A DNA stretch of 64,000 nucleotides. It comes from Fluviicola sp. Its GTDB lineage: Bacteria; Bacteroidota; Bacteroidia; Flavobacteriales_D; Crocinitomicaceae. Positions 17,565 to 26,680 of the stretch are shown one piece after another. Under the pieces are notes generated by a model. The model searched no databases and was not told where the DNA came from. It worked only from the letters and a program-made list of their open reading frames with translations. A program made the translations under genes and the position numbers. Numbering within the stretch: the stretch's first letter is position 1; each line of letters starts with the position of its first letter. The DNA is taken from assembly GCA_002734085.1 (NCBI GenBank), contig NVXV01000002.1, forward strand, positions 234,894 to 298,893, read 5' to 3'.

Positions 17565-18816
17565 GTTATTTTTTAATATTGGAATTTATGGTCTGACAAA
17601 CGCCATAAATGCTGGTATTCCCTTCTTTTTGTTACCTATCCTTACACATTACTTATTGCCGAAAGATTTTGCGATTATTGCATTGTTTCAGGCCTTGACT
17701 AGTTTTTTAATGCCCTTTATAAGTTTAAACTTTACAAGTGCTGTTAGTGTTAATTATTTTCATCGCGAAACCATCAATTTTGGTGAATATATTTACAATG
17801 GATTGGTTTTACTTTTTATTTCTGGACTAACATTTACATTGTTTATTTTATTTTTTAGTTCAAGCATTTCTGCATTAGTGAACTTCCCAGAACCTTGGCT
17901 GATTTGGGTTGTGATTTACGTTTTTTTATTTAAAATCATAGATCTTATTTCTGTAATTTGGAGGGTTCAATCCAAAGCTCTCCCTTTTGGTATAATGAAG
18001 ATATCGTTGACAATAGTAGAGCTTACTTTAGCAATTTTGTTAATTGTATCAATTGGAATGAATTGGGAGGGACGTTTGATATCAATGATTACTAGTGTTT
18101 TAGTATTTGCTTTAATATCTTCTTTCTTGCTCTGGAAGAAAAATTTGGTTATACCAAAGCTTAAAAAAGACTATATTAAAGATATCTTGAAATTTGGAAT
18201 TCCTCTAATCCCACATACAATCGGTGCCACTTTAATTGTGTTTTCTGATCGTATTTTTATAGTGAAAATGGTTGGTGAAGATGCCTTAGGATTATATTCT
18301 GTAGGGTATCAAATAGGTATGGTTATTAGTTTAATCCAAAATTCTTTTAATCAAGCTTGGACCCCCTATTTTTACGGTAAACTAAAAGAAAACAAAGAAA
18401 AAGTAAAACTTAATATAGTGAAGTTTACTTATGGATATTTTGTTTTTATGATGTTACTCGTCTTATTAGTTTATTTGACTGAAGATTTAATTTTTAAATG
18501 GTTTATTGGGGAAAACTTCCATGATGCTAAAGAGTTTGTGGTTTGGATCGCTTTAGCATTTGCTATAAATGGAATGTATAAAATGGTAGTAAACTATTTC
18601 TTTTTTTTAAAGAAAACCATTCCCGTCTCAATCATCACGTTTTTAGCAGCTATACTCAATCTAATTTTAAATTATTTCCTAATTTTAGAGTATGGAGCTA
18701 TAGGAGCCGCAAAAGCAGCTGTATTAGCATTTCTAGTCCAATTTATAGTCATGTGGGTGATTTCGGCGAGATATTATCCTATGCCTTGGTTGTTCTTCAC
18801 TAATAAGAATAGATAA
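17545..18816 (+). CDS. Oligosaccharide flippase (Wzx family), copy 2
   Basis: 423 residues, about 12 membrane segments, with the family N-terminus LTHYLLPKDFAIIALFQ and FGIPLIPHTIG mid-chain, a pattern typical of Wzx proteins. It is predicted to flip the lipid-linked repeat unit. The start overlaps the transferase gene by 20 bases and the stop is 5 bases before the next polymerase-like gene, so it belongs to the 12353-19988 operon. Confidence 0.87.
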   Translation: MKLIRSKLFFNIGIYGLTNAINAGIPFFLLPILTHYLLPKDFAIIALFQALTSFLMPFISLNFTSAVSVNYFHRETINFGEYIYNGLVLLFISGLTFTLFILFFSSSISALVNFPEPWLIWVVIYVFLFKIIDLISVIWRVQSKALPFGIMKISLTIVELTLAILLIVSIGMNWEGRLISMITSVLVFALISSFLLWKKNLVIPKLKKDYIKDILKFGIPLIPHTIGATLIVFSDRIFIVKMVGEDALGLYSVGYQIGMVISLIQNSFNQAWTPYFYGKLKENKEKVKLNIVKFTYGYFVFMMLLVLLVYLTEDLIFKWFIGENFHDAKEFVVWIALAFAINGMYKMVVNYFFFLKKTIPVSIITFLAAILNLILNYFLILEYGAIGAAKAAVLAFLVQFIVMWVISARYYPMPWLFFTNKNR

Positions 18817-18821
18817 TAAAT

Positions 18822-19988
18822 ATGTTTGCATTTTTATTAATACTGCCCACTTTTGCATTTGTACCCATATATTTTTTCATATTCCCTGCCATATACATAG
18901 TTGCAAAAAAGTCTCTACAGGGCGATTTTTCTTATTTACCACAAAGTTTTAATAAGATTAATGTTAATCTACTAATTATAATAGCTATTGTTTTAGCTTC
19001 AGCCATAAATAAGTGGTTTCATTGGGGAGATGAACTTACAATTCTTGAATTTATACCATATACAATTGCAACTTTGATCGCTTTTTTCTTAGCTAAACAC
19101 TTAAATGAAAGGGACTTAAAAATAATCGTCTGGCTAATAGTTATAGAAGGGATTGTAGTCATATTCCAATACTTTTTAGGTGTGAATACTTTTTTTTCAG
19201 CTCTAGATCATTTTAATGATAAGATTTCTGAAAATCCTGACCTAATGTATAACCGAAGAGCTTTGGGATTAAGTCAAAACTCTAGTATTGCAGCTTATAA
19301 ATTCTTTATAGGCTATTTGATTCTTGATTACTTTAAACTAAAAAGAAGTGTGTTTTTCCTTGCAAGAATTATTCTAATTGCTGGAATATTTTTCACATTT
19401 AATAGAACTGTATTTTTGGTGGCATTCATATATCTTCTTTTTTCAATGTTGAGGCTGTACAGTCCAATTATCAATAACTTACTTGAAAATAGAGTGCATA
19501 AAAAACATATTAAGTATTTATTACTAGCCATTATTTCAGTGCTTTTTTTGACTGTAGTTTCTGTAGTCTATTATGATCTTATAATAAATCAAGTTACTCG
19601 TGGAAATGGAATAGATTTATCAGGTAGGGGGAAGATATGGCAAGACTTTAGGTCGTTTATTTCTGAAAATATATTGTTTGGAAATGGAAGTGAGAAGTAT
19701 TACGTTCCTCATCGAGGAAAATTAGCTCATGCACATAATTCATTTTTACAAGTTTGGGCGGTACATGGTGTATTTATTCTCGGTTTATATTTGCTCCTTA
19801 TCCTTCGGAATATTAATAAAAGAAATTTGATTTTTGTAATTCTTATAGTTGTATATTCATTATTTCAGTATGGAATCTTCTGGGGAATTTCATTACTAGA
19901 TATCGTGTTCTTTTACTTTTTGTTTTTCGGTTCTTCAAATATTCAGAAGAATAAGAATGAATTAGTTGTAGACAGTTCCTATAACTAG
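18822..19988 (+). CDS. O-antigen polymerase/ligase family protein (Wzy-like), copy 2
   Basis: 388 residues, 10-11 membrane segments, and a periplasmic loop carrying GRGKIWQDF and AHAHNSFLQVWAVHG, the conserved Wzy/WaaL loop (H-NS-LQ). It directly follows flippase 2 and ends the operon, the usual place for the cognate polymerase Wzy. The coding sequence looks even more AT-rich than its neighbours by eye; composition was not computed. Confidence 0.8.
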   Translation: MFAFLLILPTFAFVPIYFFIFPAIYIVAKKSLQGDFSYLPQSFNKINVNLLIIIAIVLASAINKWFHWGDELTILEFIPYTIATLIAFFLAKHLNERDLKIIVWLIVIEGIVVIFQYFLGVNTFFSALDHFNDKISENPDLMYNRRALGLSQNSSIAAYKFFIGYLILDYFKLKRSVFFLARIILIAGIFFTFNRTVFLVAFIYLLFSMLRLYSPIINNLLENRVHKKHIKYLLLAIISVLFLTVVSVVYYDLIINQVTRGNGIDLSGRGKIWQDFRSFISENILFGNGSEKYYVPHRGKLAHAHNSFLQVWAVHGVFILGLYLLLILRNINKRNLIFVILIVVYSLFQYGIFWGISLLDIVFFYFLFFGSSNIQKNKNELVVDSSYN

Positions 19989-20064
19989 GATGAGTTTGTC
20001 AATAGGTCCATTTTACCAAGATTATTAATATCTAACAATTTCTTTAGTTACCGAAGATTACTTT

Positions 20065-20072
20065 TATATTTG
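20065..20072 (+). promoter_or_regulatory. -7 box upstream of the Wzz-like gene
   Basis: TATATTTG, an exact TAnnTTTG, 25 bases before the ATG at 20098 in a 109-base gap, suggesting that the last two genes of the locus have their own promoter. Confidence 0.4.
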
Positions 20073-20097
20073 TGTATAAATATTTTATTAACACGAC

Positions 20098-20994
20098 ATG
20101 GATAACGATAATAAAGACACTATAGATCTAATACCATATTATAAATTAATTAGACGAACTATTAGTGGAGTTAGCAATTGGTTCAAGAAAAATATAGTAT
20201 TGATATCGATTGTCTTTATTGCTTTTATGGGGTTTAAAATATATAATCACGTTTTTGGTGTAAAGAAATTCATGTATACTGGGATAATCGACAGGGAATA
20301 CATCTCAATTGATGATTTATCGAGCGTTTTGAAGTCTACTTCCAGAAAAATAAAAGTTCCAAATGAAAAGGGTACTGATAATGTTGTGTTAAATTCAGAA
20401 AATCTTCTCGATCGATTACTCAAACTTGAATACAATTTAGTATTAAACTTAAAAGATGAAGTAGTAAACAACTCTTCTAAGAAAATAGATAGCATTCAAA
20501 TAGATTACGACGTACCTATGGAGGTGTCTCTTTTCTCTTTCACTTTAATTGATTCGATAGGTGAGCAATTCGTAGGATACTTAAATGAACATCCTTATAT
20601 TCTAAAATTAAGAGAGGAGCATTTATTACAATGGGAAGTAGAAAGAAATGAATTAATAGATAAGATTAATTTCATTGATACTATTATTGTAAAATCCCAA
20701 ACTGGAAACGAAATAAAAAATATTAGTCGTGATTATTTCAATTTTGACCAGAGTACTGAGTTATTTGAATTAGTGAGGTATAAAAACGAGCTAATTGATG
20801 AGTTAACACTGTTAGAATTTAATTTAGGAAAAGCTAAAAAAGCGGGTGTTTTTATAGTTGACGGTTTTAAAAGTGCTGAACAAGTTGAAAGAACTGATTT
20901 TACTTCGATCGTTTTCTATCTTAAGTTTTTGGTTTATTCCTGTCTGATTGTTCTGATCACCTCTCAATTTTTGAATTTGTTACTAAAGCGATAA
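20098..20994 (+). CDS. Wzz-like two-helix membrane protein (possible chain-length regulator)
   Basis: 298 residues with transmembrane helices near 33-52 and 275-295 and a periplasmic middle part containing helical, charged segments (LREEHLLQWEVERNELIDKI). This topology is that of polysaccharide co-polymerases (Wzz), which set O-antigen chain length, but the usual proline-rich motif before the second helix is not evident and sequence identity is weak. The position after flippase and polymerase genes supports the role. It overlaps the GT2 gene by 1 base. Confidence 0.5.
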   Translation: MDNDNKDTIDLIPYYKLIRRTISGVSNWFKKNIVLISIVFIAFMGFKIYNHVFGVKKFMYTGIIDREYISIDDLSSVLKSTSRKIKVPNEKGTDNVVLNSENLLDRLLKLEYNLVLNLKDEVVNNSSKKIDSIQIDYDVPMEVSLFSFTLIDSIGEQFVGYLNEHPYILKLREEHLLQWEVERNELIDKINFIDTIIVKSQTGNEIKNISRDYFNFDQSTELFELVRYKNELIDELTLLEFNLGKAKKAGVFIVDGFKSAEQVERTDFTSIVFYLKFLVYSCLIVLITSQFLNLLLKR

Positions 20995-22013
20995 TGGAAA
21001 CCATCGTATCAGTAGTTATTCCTTGTAAAAATGAGATTCTTTATATAGAAGAATGTATTCGAGCAATTTTTAAAAGCGAGCTTTCAGAGGGTACCACACT
21101 AAATGTTTTCGTAGCGGATGGGATGAGTGAAGATGGCACTCGAGATAAAGTAAAAGAATTAATTACAGAATTTCCAAACCTAAATTTATTAGATAATGAA
21201 ATGGAGATTACTCCTCATGGATTTAATATAGGAGTAAAAGCAGCAGATTTTGACTACTTGCAAAGGGTGGATGCAAGACATATTATTAGTACCAATTATA
21301 TACAAACCTGTATTGAATATATCGAGAACGACAAAAGTATTTGGTGTGCAGGTGGTCGATTAGAAAATAGTTATGTAAATAATACTGCGAAGATCATAGC
21401 AGAAGCCATGTCCACATCTTTTGGAATGGGTATCGGTAATTTTAGAACGCTACAAAAAACGGGTTTTACAGATACTGTAACCAGCCCTATGTATCCTAAG
21501 TTTGTCTTCGAGAAAATTGGTTATTTCGATGAACGACTGATAAGAAACCAAGACGATGATTTTAACTATAGAGTTCAAAAAGCTGGAGGAAAAATACTTT
21601 TCATCCATGAAATATTTTTGAAATACTATGTTAGAGCGAGTTTGAAAAATTTAAGAAGACAATTTTATCAGTATGGTTATTGGAAAGTGTTTGTAAATAA
21701 AAAGCATAAATCAATTACAACGCTAAGGCAGCTTGCACCGATGTTTTTCGTATTGTTTTTATTTCTAACGCCGGTGACTCTCTTGATACCTAAATTATTC
21801 CTTTATGTATTTATGCCTATATTGATGTTGTATATACTCCTTGTGTTTATATTTGGATCGAGACTACTGAAAAAATCTAAAAATGTATTAACATCTTTAT
21901 TCGTTTATCCAACCATGCATATAACTTATGGTCTTGGCTATTTATCAGGAATAATCGATTTCATTCTTTTAAATAAAACCCCTTCAGATAAACAGAAAAG
22001 ATTATCGAGGTGA
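20994..22013 (+). CDS. Family 2 glycosyltransferase with C-terminal membrane helices
   Basis: 339 residues. N-terminal GT-A fold: VSVVIPCKNEI, the nucleotide-sugar site VFVADGMSEDGT, LQRVDARH as the metal-binding DxD-equivalent, and NQDDDFNYRV near 180 as the ED-type catalytic motif. Two or three C-terminal hydrophobic helices (about 245-325) tether it to the membrane. It probably adds one sugar of the repeat unit. It ends 7 bases from the convergent aspartoacylase-like gene. Confidence 0.85.
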   Translation: METIVSVVIPCKNEILYIEECIRAIFKSELSEGTTLNVFVADGMSEDGTRDKVKELITEFPNLNLLDNEMEITPHGFNIGVKAADFDYLQRVDARHIISTNYIQTCIEYIENDKSIWCAGGRLENSYVNNTAKIIAEAMSTSFGMGIGNFRTLQKTGFTDTVTSPMYPKFVFEKIGYFDERLIRNQDDDFNYRVQKAGGKILFIHEIFLKYYVRASLKNLRRQFYQYGYWKVFVNKKHKSITTLRQLAPMFFVLFLFLTPVTLLIPKLFLYVFMPILMLYILLVFIFGSRLLKKSKNVLTSLFVYPTMHITYGLGYLSGIIDFILLNKTPSDKQKRLSR

Positions 22014-22020
22014 ACTGATA

Positions 22021-22971
22021 TCACCTACCTACGTGAAACAAAGCGTCTCCCTTATTCACTAGAGGCATTTCATTTACATTAAATACATAACAATCCATAG
22101 GAGCTTTTACAGAGCGTTCAAACTTACCGTAGGGATCAGAGATTATACCTAAAATTGTTCCTTTCGTTACGAAAACACCATTTTTAACCCGTAGATTAAA
22201 TATCCCTGAGTTGGAAGCGCGGATCCATTTGGAACTTTTAATAACCACTGATGGAGATTCGGGAGAAGCTATATCAAAATGACGCATACCTAATTGCTGC
22301 ATCACCCTTTTCGTACCATCAATACCTCGATTTACAATAAAGTCATCAATCCGATTGGCTTTACCACCCTCGAAGAGAATATATTTTTTTCCAATTTTTG
22401 TGACAGCATTACGTATTGACTTAGATAGAAGTCCTGAGTCTATCGTAAATGGCGCAGCGAATACATCACAGAGTTCCTTAGCCTTTTTGTCTTTAAAATC
22501 AGCTCTCGTTTGAGGATAATTATTACGTTGAGAAGCACCCGTATGAAAATCAATAATCACATCTGCAAGTGGTGCAATTTCTTTCATAAACAAATAAGCG
22601 AATTGACTAGCCAAAGAACCATTTTTGGTTCCGGGAAAAGATCGATTTAAATCTCTTCCATCTGGAAATTCCCTTGATAGATTTAAGAATCCAAAAATAT
22701 TGAATACCGGAATACAAATCACTGTGCCGTAAGAAGGCTTATTCCATCCTTTTTTAATCATTTGACGGACGATTTCAATCCCATTTATTTCATCACCGTG
22801 TAATCCAGCTAATAAAAGTATTGTTGGTCCTTTTTTTCGTGCATGTTGCACAATAACTGGTATTTGAATTGGCGTATTTGTATGTAATTTTGCGACTTCA
22901 AGTGTGAGTCGAGCTCCTTTTCCTGGTTGTATTTCAGAGCCAAGGAGTCCAAATGGAAGGCGTTTTTTCAT
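22021..22971 (-). CDS. Succinylglutamate desuccinylase/aspartoacylase family protein
   Basis: 316 residues, a zinc-dependent M14-like amidohydrolase. HGDEINGIE supplies the first zinc ligands (H and E) and DFHTG the conserved region near the active site; the C-terminal part is a beta-rich lid (FERSVKAPMDCYVF). It directly abuts rimK (no gap). The trio rimK, retropepsin-like protease and AstE-like deacylase recurs in marine bacteria and points to processing of an amino-acid or peptide conjugate, though the substrate is unknown. Not enough is present to call it AstE. Confidence 0.8.
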   Translation of the reverse strand: MKKRLPFGLLGSEIQPGKGARLTLEVAKLHTNTPIQIPVIVQHARKKGPTILLLAGLHGDEINGIEIVRQMIKKGWNKPSYGTVICIPVFNIFGFLNLSREFPDGRDLNRSFPGTKNGSLASQFAYLFMKEIAPLADVIIDFHTGASQRNNYPQTRADFKDKKAKELCDVFAAPFTIDSGLLSKSIRNAVTKIGKKYILFEGGKANRIDDFIVNRGIDGTKRVMQQLGMRHFDIASPESPSVVIKSSKWIRASNSGIFNLRVKNGVFVTKGTILGIISDPYGKFERSVKAPMDCYVFNVNEMPLVNKGDALFHVGR

Positions 22972-23847
22972 TTACTTAGTACTTCGTTCTAAATAATCAA
23001 TTATTTCACCTGCAATGTCAATATGGGTGGCACGTTCTATGCCTTCAATACCTGGTGAAGAGTTTACTTCTAATACCAAAGGTCCTCGACTAGATTGAAG
23101 CATGTCAACTCCTGCAACTCCAAGGTTCAATGCTTTAGCAGATCGAACTGCGGCTTTTTCTTCTGCGTCAGACAATTCTATAATTTGAGAAGAGCCTCCT
23201 CGGTGTAAATTTGATCTAAATTCTCCTGTTTTTCCTTGACGTTTCATTGCGCCAACAACTTTACCGTCAACAACAAAAGCTCTCAAATCAGCGCCGGCAG
23301 ATTCCTTTATGAACTCCTGAACTATTACCCTTGCTTTTAATCCATTGAAAGCTTCTAATACAGATGTTGCTGCTTTTTTCGAGTCAGCTAAAACAACTCC
23401 TAATCCTTGAGTTCCTTCCAGTAATTTAATTACTACTGGAACGCCTCCTACAGAGTCAATAACGCTTTCTACGTTCTTTGAATAATTGGTAAAAACCGTT
23501 TTTGGTAAGCCAATTCCAGATTTAGTTAATAATTGAAGTGATCTCAATTTATCTCTAGAATCTGTTAATCCTCTAGACTTAACACAGGTAAAAACGCCCA
23601 TCATTTCAAATTGACGAACTACAGCAGTTCCGTAGAATGTTACCGAAGCACCAATTCTAGGTATGATAGCGTCATAGCCTTCCAGATAATGGTCGTTATA
23701 ATAGAGTCGTGGACGTTCTTCCTCAATAAGTATGTTACACTTTAAATGATCAATTACATCTACTTGATGACCTTGTTTTAGTGAAGCTTCCACTAGTCTT
23801 CGTGTAGAATATAAATTTGCGTCCCGACTTAATATTCCAATTTTCAT
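22972..23847 (-). CDS. rimK: RimK-type ATP-grasp ligase
   Basis: 291 residues, close to E. coli RimK (300). Such enzymes add glutamate to the C-terminus of ribosomal protein S6 or to other acceptors. ATP-grasp elements are visible: [33 protein letters not shown] and [15 protein letters not shown] with the Mg-binding E/N. It begins one base after the end of the retropepsin-like gene. The family assignment is firm; S6 as the target is only inferred. Confidence 0.85.
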   Translation of the reverse strand: MKIGILSRDANLYSTRRLVEASLKQGHQVDVIDHLKCNILIEEERPRLYYNDHYLEGYDAIIPRIGASVTFYGTAVVRQFEMMGVFTCVKSRGLTDSRDKLRSLQLLTKSGIGLPKTVFTNYSKNVESVIDSVGGVPVVIKLLEGTQGLGVVLADSKKAATSVLEAFNGLKARVIVQEFIKESAGADLRAFVVDGKVVGAMKRQGKTGEFRSNLHRGGSSQIIELSDAEEKAAVRSAKALNLGVAGVDMLQSSRGPLVLEVNSSPGIEGIERATHIDIAGEIIDYLERSTK

Positions 23848-24294
23848 CTATTTTTCGCTGTTTTTTAATTTGGCTGATTGATTTGATAAAGAAGTATCAA
23901 TCAAAAACTTGTTGTTTAGCAATTTTCTGCCCAAAAGTACAGGATATCTCATCAAATTCCTCCTTGAAAGGGTAAATTCTGTGTTATATTTTTTACCAAA
24001 CAGTAAGATATCTCCTTTTATTATGTAACGCTCCTGCATTTCACCGCTAGAACTCCGTACTCTTTTTTGCTGATAAGTGGGGAAAATAATTTCTTCCCTA
24101 TTAAACCCTTTTTCCTTTTTATCTAAAAAGACAACTAATAGGCCTTTATCGGTTTCTTTAATTTTGGAGCAATGTATCGTACTCGTATAAGCTCCAGAGT
24201 CGATTTTAACACGTACGTCTTTTAATCCGAACTTAGGAAAATCAGCAATATCATCTTTACCTATAACTGGACGTTGTTTTTTCATTAAAGCCAT
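23848..24294 (-). CDS. Retropepsin-like protease associated with RimK (Zn_protease/RimB family)
   Basis: 148 residues. Although the family is often labelled ATP-dependent zinc protease, the sequence has the aspartic-protease motif D32-S33-G34-A35 (KIDSGAYTS), followed by PVLLGRKLL near 119, both as in retropepsins. In Pseudomonas a relative (RimB) works with RimK to trim glutamate tails. The ATG at 24294 overlaps corA by 10 bases; a second ATG at 24285 makes a TAATG overlap and is an equally good start. Confidence 0.8.
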   Translation of the reverse strand: MALMKKQRPVIGKDDIADFPKFGLKDVRVKIDSGAYTSTIHCSKIKETDKGLLVVFLDKKEKGFNREEIIFPTYQQKRVRSSSGEMQERYIIKGDILLFGKKYNTEFTLSRRNLMRYPVLLGRKLLNNKFLIDTSLSNQSAKLKNSEK

Positions 24295-25349
24295 TTTTTA
24301 CGTTTAAAGAATATGACCATAATTACTGCAATAACAAACATCACTAACATTGCAACACCATATCCAAATCGATATTCAAGTTCTGGCATATGTTGAAAGT
24401 TCATACCATAAACTCCGGCAATAAATGTCAAGGGAATAAATATTGTAGAAACTATGGTGAGTAACTTCATTATTCCATTCATTTTGTTGGAAATGCTGTT
24501 CATATATAAGTCTAATAATCCACTGGCTGAATCCCTAAAGACCTCAACTGTTTCAATTACTTGAATAGTATGGTCATATAAATCCCTCACAAACAATCGT
24601 GTCTCAGGGTTTATGAAATCTGCTTCTTGTTTTTCTAAACGACTAACTACTTCTCTTAAGGGGTAAACATTTCTTCTTAATTGCAATGCTTCTCTTCTTA
24701 AATGATGTAATCGCTTGAGCACATCATCTGTTGGTCGGTCTAATAATTCAATTTCTAAATCTTCTATTTTATCGCCAAAGTTTTCGAGAATAATAAAATA
24801 ATGATCCACAACTGAGTCAATTAAAGCATAGTGCAAATAATCTGCTCCACGTGTTCTTATCTGTCCCTTACCTTCATTTAATCTTCTCCGAACAAAATTG
24901 AAAACATCTCCAGGTTTCTCTTGAAATGTAACTAGACATTTTTGAGTTAAAACTAAAGTGATTTGTTCATCTTCAATTTCATTCTCTACTAGCATAAACA
25001 TGCGTAATACAACGTGGAGATAATTTGAATAATCATCCAATTTTGGTCGTTGACCTACACTTAAAATATCCTCTCCAGTAAGTCGATGTAGATTAAAGTG
25101 AAGCATGACCTTCTCAATGGTTTCCACATCATGTATACCTTCAATATTAATCCAAGAAACCTTATCGGAGGAATCGACAAAATCTATTGCTTTAGAAATA
25201 TCTGAAAAAGATTTTTCTTCAATGGATTTCTCATCATACTTCATGACTTCGATATTGACTTGCTCCATTTTTTGCTCCCCAGTAAAGAGCAAAGAACCTG
25301 GAGCCATTCCAAGCTTTGATTTTTTAGTATGATGCTTTCTTTTTCCCAT
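24285..25349 (-). CDS. corA: CorA-type magnesium/cobalt transporter
   Basis: 354 residues from ATG 25347-25349; the frame also has an ATG at 25365-25367, but the promoter at 25368-25397 would start transcription almost on that codon, so the inner start with its basic MGKRKHHTKK end is preferred. A large cytoplasmic N-terminal domain is followed by two C-terminal helices, the first ending in the pore signature YGMNF. CorA forms a pentameric Mg2+/Co2+ channel. It is the first gene of the operon with the RimK triad and overlaps the retropepsin-like gene. Confidence 0.88.
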   Translation of the reverse strand: MGKRKHHTKKSKLGMAPGSLLFTGEQKMEQVNIEVMKYDEKSIEEKSFSDISKAIDFVDSSDKVSWINIEGIHDVETIEKVMLHFNLHRLTGEDILSVGQRPKLDDYSNYLHVVLRMFMLVENEIEDEQITLVLTQKCLVTFQEKPGDVFNFVRRRLNEGKGQIRTRGADYLHYALIDSVVDHYFIILENFGDKIEDLEIELLDRPTDDVLKRLHHLRREALQLRRNVYPLREVVSRLEKQEADFINPETRLFVRDLYDHTIQVIETVEVFRDSASGLLDLYMNSISNKMNGIMKLLTIVSTIFIPLTFIAGVYGMNFQHMPELEYRFGYGVAMLVMFVIAVIMVIFFKRKKWL

Positions 25350-25367
25350 CCGTTTTTTTCGATGCAC

Positions 25368-25397
25368 CTAATATAGTAGAAAATGTCGGAATTGCAA
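25368..25397 (-). promoter_or_regulatory. Promoter of the corA-rimK operon
   Basis: On the minus strand: TTG (complement of 25395-25397), 19 bases, TATATTAG (complement of 25368-25375). The predicted start is near 25362, about 12 bases before the preferred corA ATG. Confidence 0.5.
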
Positions 25398-25447
25398 GTG
25401 TATAGAGAAATTGATAAGTTATTACAAATAAATTTTCTCGGAAACAC

Positions 25448-25455
25448 TATCTTTG
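25448..25455 (+). promoter_or_regulatory. -7 box of the aminotransferase/sugar transferase pair
   Basis: TATCTTTG, an exact TAnnTTTG, 16 bases before the ATG at 25472. No clear -33 element is seen at the expected distance. Confidence 0.4.
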
Positions 25456-25471
25456 TGAAAACAACATTTCA

Positions 25472-26677
25472 ATGATTCCATTTTCTCCCCCACGCATTAC
25501 AGATGAAACTATTGCAGAAGTCACTGAAGTACTCAAGAGTGGTTGGATAACCACTGGTCCAAGAACGAAACAGTTTGAAAAGGATATTACTGCTTATTGT
25601 GGTAATAAATCTACTGTTTGTGTAAATTCTTGGACGATGGGGATGCAAGTTTTACTTGATTGGTGGGGAATAGGAAAAGGCGATGAGGTGATTTTGCCTG
25701 CTTATACCTATTGCGCTTCTGGGAATGTGGTCTTACATTCAGGAGCAAAACTTGTACTTGTTGATATCGGGAAAGACGATTTCAATATAAATCTAAGGGC
25801 TGTTGAAGACGCTATTAATCCGAGAACAAAAGCTATTATTCCGGTAGATATTGGAGGTTTTCCTTGTGATTATGGTGAACTGTTTGAATTAATAAATAAA
25901 AAGTCATCAGATTTTCAACCAAACAATGAGTTTCAGGAAAAGTTAGGTCGAATTGCAATATTCGAAGATGCGGCACATTCTTTTGGTGGAAAATATAAAG
26001 GAAAGAGAATTGGGAGTTTAGCGGATGTTACTGTTTTTTCTTTTCACGCCGTAAAGAATTTGACAACCGCCGAAGGTGGAGCTTTATGTTTCAACTTTCC
26101 AGAACCATTTGATAATGATCAGATTTACAAAGAGTTTTGTGTGAAGATATTACATGGTCAGTCAAAAGATGCATTTGCAAAAACTCAGAAAGGTGCTTGG
26201 CGCTATGATGTAGAAGAGCCTGGGTTCAAATGTAATATGACCGATCTACAGGCCGCTATTGGACTTGTGGAGTTAAGGAAGTACGAAGAAAACTTATCAC
26301 GGAGAAAAGAAATATTCCATAAATATCTTGACGCTTTTATAAATGAAGATTGGGCTGTCAATCCTATATTTGAAACGGATGATAAAGTCTCATCTTACCA
26401 TTTATACCAATTGAGAATTAAAAATGCAACTGAAAAACAGCGAGATTTAATTATTCAGGAAATTGCAGAGCAAGAAGTTTCTGTTAATGTACATTTCCAG
26501 CCGTTACCTTTACTTACTGCATATTCCAAAAGAGGTTTTTTTATGGCGGATTTCCCTGAATCATGGAGAAAGTACGAAAATGAAATTTCCCTGCCTGTTT
26601 ATTATAACTTGACAGACGACCAAGTAGAAACCGTGATCTTAACAGTGAAGAATGCTGTTTCAAAAGTTCTTGGTTAG
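25472..26677 (+). CDS. DegT/DnrJ/EryC1/StrS family sugar aminotransferase
   Basis: 401 residues. PLP-dependent enzymes of this family aminate keto-sugar nucleotides. PAYTYCASGNVVLHSGA, FEDAAHSFGGKYKGKRIG (D and H contacting PLP) and FSFHAVKNLTTAEGGA with the PLP lysine (HAVK) are intact. It is followed 3 bases later by an initiating sugar-phosphate transferase, the pairing seen in bacillosamine/FucNAc4N-type pathways (PglE-PglC). It probably supplies the first sugar for the glycan of the 9.8-22 kb locus. The PglD-like acetyltransferase and PglF-like dehydratase are not in the window. Confidence 0.87.
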   Translation: MIPFSPPRITDETIAEVTEVLKSGWITTGPRTKQFEKDITAYCGNKSTVCVNSWTMGMQVLLDWWGIGKGDEVILPAYTYCASGNVVLHSGAKLVLVDIGKDDFNINLRAVEDAINPRTKAIIPVDIGGFPCDYGELFELINKKSSDFQPNNEFQEKLGRIAIFEDAAHSFGGKYKGKRIGSLADVTVFSFHAVKNLTTAEGGALCFNFPEPFDNDQIYKEFCVKILHGQSKDAFAKTQKGAWRYDVEEPGFKCNMTDLQAAIGLVELRKYEENLSRRKEIFHKYLDAFINEDWAVNPIFETDDKVSSYHLYQLRIKNATEKQRDLIIQEIAEQEVSVNVHFQPLPLLTAYSKRGFFMADFPESWRKYENEISLPVYYNLTDDQVETVILTVKNAVSKVLG

Positions 26678-26680
26678 ACT

